Shown piece by piece: positions 6,264 to 10,553 of a stretch of DNA of 10,553 nucleotides. The DNA comes from DATGHS01 sp035307785. GTDB lineage: Bacteria > Planctomycetota > Planctomycetia > Gemmatales > Gemmataceae. Numbering within the stretch: position 1 is the stretch's first letter; each line of letters begins with the position of its first letter. Below the pieces are notes generated by a model. That model was not told the origin of the DNA. It saw only the letters and a program-made list of their open reading frames with translations, and made no database searches. The translations under genes were made by a program, and so were the position numbers. The DNA lies in assembly GCA_035307785.1 (NCBI GenBank), contig DATGHS010000289.1, positions 1-10,553 on the forward strand, read 5' to 3'.

Positions 6264-6340
6264 ACTCTACATGCTTGTCTAACGGCTTCCCGTCCGTTTT
6301 GTAGGGTGGGTGGAGCGCAGCGCAACCCACCGGCGTGGCC
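6264..6340 (+). repeat. Direct repeat copy 1 (77 nt) containing a REP
   Basis: It matches 6457-6533 at 72 of 77 positions with no indel (offset 193 nt). The last 40 nt, covering the GTAGGGTGGG REP, are identical, and the differences are confined to the unique-looking left part. The repeated block includes ACTCTA and CTTGTCTA followed by CGGCTTCCCGTC. Confidence 0.75.
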
Positions 6341-6373
6341 ATGGTGGGTTGCGCTGCGCTCCACCCACCCTAC
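6301..6373. repeat. Perfect inverted REP pair (31-bp arms)
   Basis: The arms 6301-6331 and 6343-6373 are exact reverse complements separated by an 11-nt loop. Each arm is itself an imperfect hairpin (GGGTGG...CCACC) with a GCGCAGCGC core, and begins with GTAG at its outer foot. The layout matches the paired inverted REPs (BIME-like) of other bacteria. Confidence 0.9.
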
Positions 6374-6398
6374 TCGATGGTCCAGGCTAAAACGGTGG

Positions 6399-6458
6399 GT
6401 TAGCCCGAAGCGCGAGCGAGGGCGTTTTCTCGTTCCCTCGCTCGCGCTTCGGGCTAAC
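6399..6458. repeat. Inverted repeat of a second palindrome family (24-bp arms)
   Basis: The arms 6399-6422 and 6435-6458 (GTTAGCCCGAAGCGCGAGCG and onward) are exact reverse complements with a 12-nt loop. The sequence is unrelated to the neighbouring GTAGGGTGGG family. It lies between the two copies of the 77-nt direct repeat. Confidence 0.85.
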
Positions 6459-6533
6459 TCTATTTGCTTGTCTAGCGGCTTCCCGTCGTTTTTGTAGGGT
6501 GGGTGGAGCGCAGCGCAACCCACCGGCGTGGCC
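6457..6533 (+). repeat. Direct repeat copy 2 (77 nt) containing a REP
   Basis: Second copy of the 6264-6340 block. Only one REP arm (from GTAG at 6494) is present here; the inverted partner seen after copy 1 is missing and is replaced by the small CGCCCTTCCAGGGC hairpin. Confidence 0.75.
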
Positions 6534-6553
6534 TTTCGCCCTTCCAGGGCTCA
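6534..6553 (-). repeat. Small hairpin module at the histidine kinase 3' end
   Basis: Identical over 20 nt to 5358-5377. The GCCC-TTCCA-GGGC stem (6538-6550) lies 8 nt beyond the kinase stop codon on the minus strand. It may mark a transcript end or processing point, but no U-tract follows, so I do not call a terminator. Confidence 0.5.
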
Positions 6554-6558
6554 CATCA

Positions 6559-9500
6559 TCACATCCCTCTTGGCAGCGTCACCAATATCTCCACTCCCTC
6601 TTTCATATTCGGGTTGGCCTCGATGCGGCCACCGTGCGCTTCGACAATGCGGCGGGCGATGGTGAGGCCAAGGCCCGTGCCATGCGTTTTGGTCGTGAAG
6701 AATTCTTCGAACATTTGCTGCAATTCTTGCGGCGTAAGGGCCGGGCCGTTGTTGTGGATGGCCATTTGCACGGCGGGTTCGCCTTTCAGATTGGCCTCCG
6801 ACCACGACACATCGATCTTGCATGGGTCGGGGCTAGCCTGGAGTGCGTTTTCCAGCGTATTACGCACCACTTGCTCAATCTGGGCCGCATCCACCTCGCA
6901 CTTCACGTCGAGCTTGCCCGGTTTGGAAGTCAACTTCGCTTTGCGGCCTTTGCGGACTTCGCTCAAGCTGTCCCAGGCGCTGCGGACCACCTCACTTAGG
7001 TCGGTCAGCCGGCGGTTCAAGTTAATCGGCGCAGCGAAGGAGCGGGTTTCTTCGTACAGCTGGAGGAGGCGGTTTTGCGCGTCCTGAATACGGTCTAATA
7101 GTTCAACGGCCTTGCCCTGGTCCTTAATTTCGCGGCGGAGCATTTCCACACAAGCGTGCGCGCGCTGGAGAGCATTGCGACTTTCGTGGGCCAGGCCGGC
7201 GCTCATCTTTCCGATGCTGGCCAGGCGTTCGGCCTGGAGCATGCGCTCCTGTGCCTGTTTTAGTTGGGAAACATCACGCACAATGGCGGTGTAGAGCGTT
7301 TTCCCGTCGCTGACCTCGCTTACATGGACGTCGAGGGTGACCGTCGAACCGTTCTTGTGCCGGCCTTCGAGCTCGCGGCGTGCGCCGACGATTTTGGTGA
7401 GGTAGCCACTGCGCTCGCCGGCCTTCAAGCCGCCTAACAGAATATTGGCATTTTTGCCGATGATCTCTTCCGCCGCGTAGCCGAAAATCGTCTCGGCGGC
7501 GTGGTTGAAATCCTGAATCGTGCCTTGGTCGTCCATGATGATGATGCCTTCGGCCGCGGTATCGAGAATGGCGCGCAGCCGCGCCTCCGCTGCCCGAAAG
7601 CGCTCTTCGCTGGTCTTGAGCAGATCGATATCCACCATCGTGATAACGGCGCCGTCAATCTGGTTTGTGGAAGTCTTGTACGGCCGAATGGCCAGTTGAT
7701 GCCAGCGGCCATCCACGTCTTGAACGTCGCGTTCCAGGCACTGCAGCGAATCAATCACCCTGTTAACGAGTTCCTCGAAGTCGGAAACAACGAGGCGCGG
7801 CTTGATGTTGCCGATCGGCCGTCCCACGTCGGTCGGAATCAAGTTCAGCAACCGGGCCGCACTGGGAGTGAAGCGGCGGATATTCAGGCTCCGCCCCAGC
7901 ATGACGATGGGTATCTGGATGCTCTCCAGCAAGACACGCAGATCATCATTGAGCCGGCTTGCCTCTTCATTACGATGCCGCAGTTCGTCATTGACGGTGC
8001 CCAGCTCCTCGTTGGTGGCTTGCAATTCCTCCTTGGCGGTTTGCAGTTCCTCATTGGTGCTGCGCAATTCTTCATTGCTGGAAACGATTTCCTCGTTGGC
8101 GGCCTTGAGTTCCTCGTTGCTGGCTTCGCGCTCTTCAATGATCGAGTTCAAGTAAGCGCGCGTCCCGCTCTGTTCCTCGGCCAGACGTTCGAATTCCTTT
8201 GCTTGTTCGCGGGCCGGCTCCGGTTTGGGTTTGACGGTTTCGGACGGCCGCGATTCGGGAGCTGGCGGCGTATGCTGCAGTTGCGGGTCTTCGAACAAAA
8301 CCACAAACAGGCGTGCCTTGGAGGTTACCGGCTTGAACGGCGACACCACCAGGTTGATCTCGCGGTAGCCGCCGTTGCACTTCACGCGCACGTTGCCTTG
8401 GCGAACAGGATGCTTGGCCTGTTTCGCTTGATCCATCAGACTGCGCAACGGCAGCAGGAGCCCTTCCCGGCCCATCTTCAAGAGATTGAAGGCGGCGGCG
8501 CCGGGCGCCGGTTCGAGATAGGCGCCTGTCTGGCCGCGGAACTGAAGAATATCGAAGTTTTCGGTCACCACCACGCCGGCCGGAGCGTATTTCGAGAGGA
8601 CGAGGCGGTCCGCTTCTCGTTGAATCTCCAGTGCGGTCAATTCATGCACGCCCGCCGAACCAGCCGAATGCGCTTCGCCGGCGTGCAGGTCCGGCGTGTC
8701 GAAATAAAAGGCTGTCCGTTGCGCGGTTTCCTTGCGCGCATAAATCCGGTGCTTGGGTTCTACCGGGCGAAAGAGATCGTTAAAGCCGCCAATGGTTTCC
8801 GAAGTCCCCAGCAACAGATAGCCGCCCGATTTCAGCGCGTAGTGGAAAATCGGCAGCACGCGCTTCTGGAGGACTGGTCCCAAATAAATCAAGACGTTGC
8901 GGCAACTGATCAAGTCGAGGCTGGAAAAGGGCGGGTCGCGAGTTACATCCTGGCGGGCAAAGACGCACAGGTCGCGAATGCTCTTGCTAATCTGGTAGCC
9001 GCCGTCCACCCGGCTAAAAAAGCGCCGCAGCCGCTCGGGCGAGATGTCGGTGGCGATGTTCTCCAGGTACTTGCCCTGGCGGGCCTGATTAACGGCATTG
9101 TCGTCGATATCGGTGGCGAAAATCTTGATCGGCATATTGTTCGGGTTGTCGCCCAGGCACTCCAACAGCGCAATCGCCGTGGAATAAACCTCCTCGCCGC
9201 TGGAACAGCCAGGCACCCAAATGCGAACAGGGGAAGCGGGATCGCGCTCTTTCAGCAATGGCGGAAATACGAACTTTTTCAGCCCCTCGAAAACCTCCGG
9301 CTCGCGGAAAAAGCTGGTGACCTGGATGAGCATATCGTGATAGAGCGACTCAGCTTCGGTTTTATTGTCGCGCAGCAATTTCACGTAGTCGTTCAGCTTC
9401 TCCAGGCGGTGGACGACCATGCGGCGCTGAATGCGCCGTTGGAGCGTGCCGTGCTTATAGTTGGAGAAGTCCACGCCGCTGGCTTTCTTCAGAATGTGGA

Positions 9501-10212
9501 AGAGTTCCAGCATCCCGTCTTCCGGCCGTTGCCCGTCGGCCTCATGCGGCGGCGCATGGTTGAGGTAGGGATGAGCGCCGATTTGCACCAGCGCCTCGGC
9601 AATCTCCCGGGGCGGTTGCACAAAATCCACGCAGCCCGACAGAATGGCGCTGGTAGGCATGCCGTCATACTTTGCGCTCTTATCTTGTGCGAACGTGATG
9701 CCGCCTTCGGCCTTGATGGCCCGCAAACCGAGCGTACCGTCGCTGCCGGTGCCCGAGAGGATGACGCCGATGGCCTGGCTCTTGCGGTCTTCAGCGAGCG
9801 AGCGCAGAAAATAGTCCACCGGCATGTGCGGGACGGCGCGCTCCAAGCGCGGCGAAAGTTGCAAGAGGTTTTGGCGGATGACCAAATCGGAATTGGGAGG
9901 AATCACGTAAACGTGGTTGACTTGCACCTGGGTGCCGCTGGTCACTTGCCGGACCGGCATCTTGCTCGATTTCGCCAACAATTCGGTCAGGCTGCTGGCG
10001 TGCTTGGGATCGAGGTGTTGCACCAGCACGAAGGCCATCTCGGGTTCGGCCGGAAGGTTTTCAAGTAGTTGCGCGAAGGCTTCATAGCCGCCGGCCGACG
10101 CGCCGATGCCCACGACGGGGAACGAATGCTCGGCGCCGTCAGCGTCCGACGGCGCAGGCGTGCTGCGCTGGGCTTGGCCATCATCTATGGATTTGGGCGA
10201 ATCAGCGATCAT
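6559..10212 (-). CDS. CheB-CheR-PAS-histidine kinase fusion protein (1217 aa)
   Basis: Domains in order: CheB methylesterase (about 30-212) with likely catalytic S39 (GASAGG), H66 (VQHLDP) and D158 (GTGSDGT); CheR all-helical N-domain (about 232-310, ending TSFFREPEVF); CheR SAM-binding domain (about 328-490) with VPGCSSGEE, ATDID and CRNVLIY; a degenerate PAS-like stretch (530-640); a long coiled coil (about 665-765) of repeated NEEL units; PAS (about 766-865) and PAS (about 875-985) domains; a dimerisation helix with GLAHESRNALQ, likely phospho-acceptor H1009; and the HATPase domain with N1122, FEEFFTTK and GTGLGLTIARRIVEAHGG. The G1 box reads HNNGPAL, where Asp is usual. There are no membrane segments or signal peptide, so it is cytoplasmic. 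It probably senses through the PAS domains and signals to the ANTAR regulator downstream. AGGA lies 6 nt before the ATG at 10212. Whether the methylation domains still act on receptors is unknown; no receptor gene is nearby. Confidence 0.95.
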   Translation of the reverse strand: MIADSPKSIDDGQAQRSTPAPSDADGAEHSFPVVGIGASAGGYEAFAQLLENLPAEPEMAFVLVQHLDPKHASSLTELLAKSSKMPVRQVTSGTQVQVNHVYVIPPNSDLVIRQNLLQLSPRLERAVPHMPVDYFLRSLAEDRKSQAIGVILSGTGSDGTLGLRAIKAEGGITFAQDKSAKYDGMPTSAILSGCVDFVQPPREIAEALVQIGAHPYLNHAPPHEADGQRPEDGMLELFHILKKASGVDFSNYKHGTLQRRIQRRMVVHRLEKLNDYVKLLRDNKTEAESLYHDMLIQVTSFFREPEVFEGLKKFVFPPLLKERDPASPVRIWVPGCSSGEEVYSTAIALLECLGDNPNNMPIKIFATDIDDNAVNQARQGKYLENIATDISPERLRRFFSRVDGGYQISKSIRDLCVFARQDVTRDPPFSSLDLISCRNVLIYLGPVLQKRVLPIFHYALKSGGYLLLGTSETIGGFNDLFRPVEPKHRIYARKETAQRTAFYFDTPDLHAGEAHSAGSAGVHELTALEIQREADRLVLSKYAPAGVVVTENFDILQFRGQTGAYLEPAPGAAAFNLLKMGREGLLLPLRSLMDQAKQAKHPVRQGNVRVKCNGGYREINLVVSPFKPVTSKARLFVVLFEDPQLQHTPPAPESRPSETVKPKPEPAREQAKEFERLAEEQSGTRAYLNSIIEEREASNEELKAANEEIVSSNEELRSTNEELQTAKEELQATNEELGTVNDELRHRNEEASRLNDDLRVLLESIQIPIVMLGRSLNIRRFTPSAARLLNLIPTDVGRPIGNIKPRLVVSDFEELVNRVIDSLQCLERDVQDVDGRWHQLAIRPYKTSTNQIDGAVITMVDIDLLKTSEERFRAAEARLRAILDTAAEGIIIMDDQGTIQDFNHAAETIFGYAAEEIIGKNANILLGGLKAGERSGYLTKIVGARRELEGRHKNGSTVTLDVHVSEVSDGKTLYTAIVRDVSQLKQAQERMLQAERLASIGKMSAGLAHESRNALQRAHACVEMLRREIKDQGKAVELLDRIQDAQNRLLQLYEETRSFAAPINLNRRLTDLSEVVRSAWDSLSEVRKGRKAKLTSKPGKLDVKCEVDAAQIEQVVRNTLENALQASPDPCKIDVSWSEANLKGEPAVQMAIHNNGPALTPQELQQMFEEFFTTKTHGTGLGLTIARRIVEAHGGRIEANPNMKEGVEILVTLPRGM

Positions 10213-10259
10213 GGTGCGTCCTGGGATCTGGCGGCGGCGCGAGGGCGATTGACGCGGTC

Positions 10260-10288
10260 ATTCTATTAAATCTCGCATCATGTTTTGA
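10260..10288 (-). promoter_or_regulatory. Candidate promoter of the histidine kinase gene
   Basis: On the minus strand TAGAAT (10260-10265; five of six matches to the -10) lies 17 nt after TCAAAA (10283-10288; only three of six to the -35). The stretch is conspicuously AT-rich against GC-rich surroundings, and the predicted 5' leader is about 40 nt, which fits the AGGA before the start codon. Confidence 0.35.
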
Positions 10289-10321
10289 CGAGGAGGCGCG
10301 ACGAATATGGATGACGTCGCC

Positions 10322-10553
10322 GCGACCCCGGCAGTGGTCGCAGCGATTGCGGACGAGGCAGGATGCTGCGACCCCTATCGGGGTCGATGAATATGGACGA
10401 CCCGCGGACCGGTGGTATCGCTGCGCTCAACCACCGGCTAATGGCTGGCATCCCTCCGGGATGCTGAAGGCGTGGCATCGCTCCGGGATGCCAATTCGCG
10501 CAAAACAATCCGGGGGGCTCGAGCGCCGTGTGCGACCCCGGCAGGGGTCGCAG
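10322..10553. repeat. Cluster of short palindromes upstream of the kinase gene
   Basis: At least five hairpins lie here. Two near-identical 22-nt units built on GCGACCCCGGCAG-GGTCGCAG are at 10322-10343 and 10532-10553 (21 of 22 identical). CGACCCC-TATC-GGGGTCG is at 10369-10386. CCGGTGGT...ACCACCGG is at 10409-10437, with an ATCGCTGCGCTC core like the REPs elsewhere. GCATCCC-TCC-GGGATGC is at 10448-10464, with a relative at 10474-10492. I see no gene here; open frames across it only translate the repeats. Confidence 0.7.

Noticed and set aside
6399..6458. Stem-loop considered as an ANTAR binding target ahead of the regulator
   Set aside because: On the minus strand the loop can be folded to a CG-closed hexaloop AGAAAA, but the G expected at loop position 4 is absent and there is no paired second hexaloop hairpin.
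6197..6523. A 108-codon minus-strand frame in the kinase-regulator spacer
   Set aside because: Composed of translated REPs; the product is the direct repeat read twice (CAALHPPY- and CAPPTLQ-type ends).
7501..10068. An 855-codon open frame on the plus strand
   Set aside because: It lies wholly antisense to the histidine kinase, whose domains are unmistakable. It shows no recognisable motif, and its openness is explained by the kinase's GC-rich codon use.
10278..10508. A 76-codon minus-strand frame upstream of the kinase
   Set aside because: It translates tandem palindromes (HPGGMP-like residues) and has no family resemblance or good ribosome-binding site.

Overview
The window looks like chromosomal DNA from a member of the Planctomycetota; I would guess a Pirellulales-like lineage, with moderate confidence. 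The reasons are the moderately high GC content, a sulfatase-fold protein that has lost its catalytic residues, a two-half ABC-2 permease, a very large CheB-CheR-PAS-histidine kinase protein, and many REP-like palindromes in nearly every intergenic gap. There are six protein-coding genes, one of them cut by the left edge. I see no rRNA, tRNA or CRISPR array.

Layout. Positions 1-687 (minus) hold the N-terminal part of a sulfatase/alkaline-phosphatase-fold protein that looks catalytically dead. A divergent gap with a perfect 29-bp inverted repeat (777-850) separates it from an ABC-2 type permease (878-2680, plus). The convergent gap 2681-3126 is filled by nested inverted repeats. An acyl-CoA carboxylase carboxyltransferase subunit follows (3127-4695, minus), with a 58-bp REP-like palindrome read in frame in its interdomain linker. 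Directly upstream of it is a 714-bp element (4748-5461): an IS200-like/REP-associated tyrosine transposase gene flanked by 60-nt inverted REPs that match at 58 of 60 positions. The rest of the minus strand is a signalling pair: a 1217-residue CheB-CheR-PAS-histidine kinase (6559-10212), then a REP-filled spacer (6176-6558), then a receiver-ANTAR response regulator (5567-6175). The right end (10213-10553) is the kinase upstream region and more short palindromes.

How it works together. The kinase and the ANTAR regulator probably form one two-component system, with a cytoplasmic kinase carrying chemotaxis-type methylesterase and methyltransferase domains and an RNA-binding output protein. The permease lacks its ATPase in this window, and the carboxyltransferase lacks its biotin-carboxylase partner.

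The most notable theme is the REP/transposase system. One transposase gene has matched terminal REPs. Related hairpins sharing a GTTGCGC-N-GCGCTCC-like core, but with different outer stems, lie at gene ends across the window. One array (2771-2960) has the same layered design as the transposase element but no transposase. Another palindrome, of a different sequence family, has become protein-coding inside the carboxylase.
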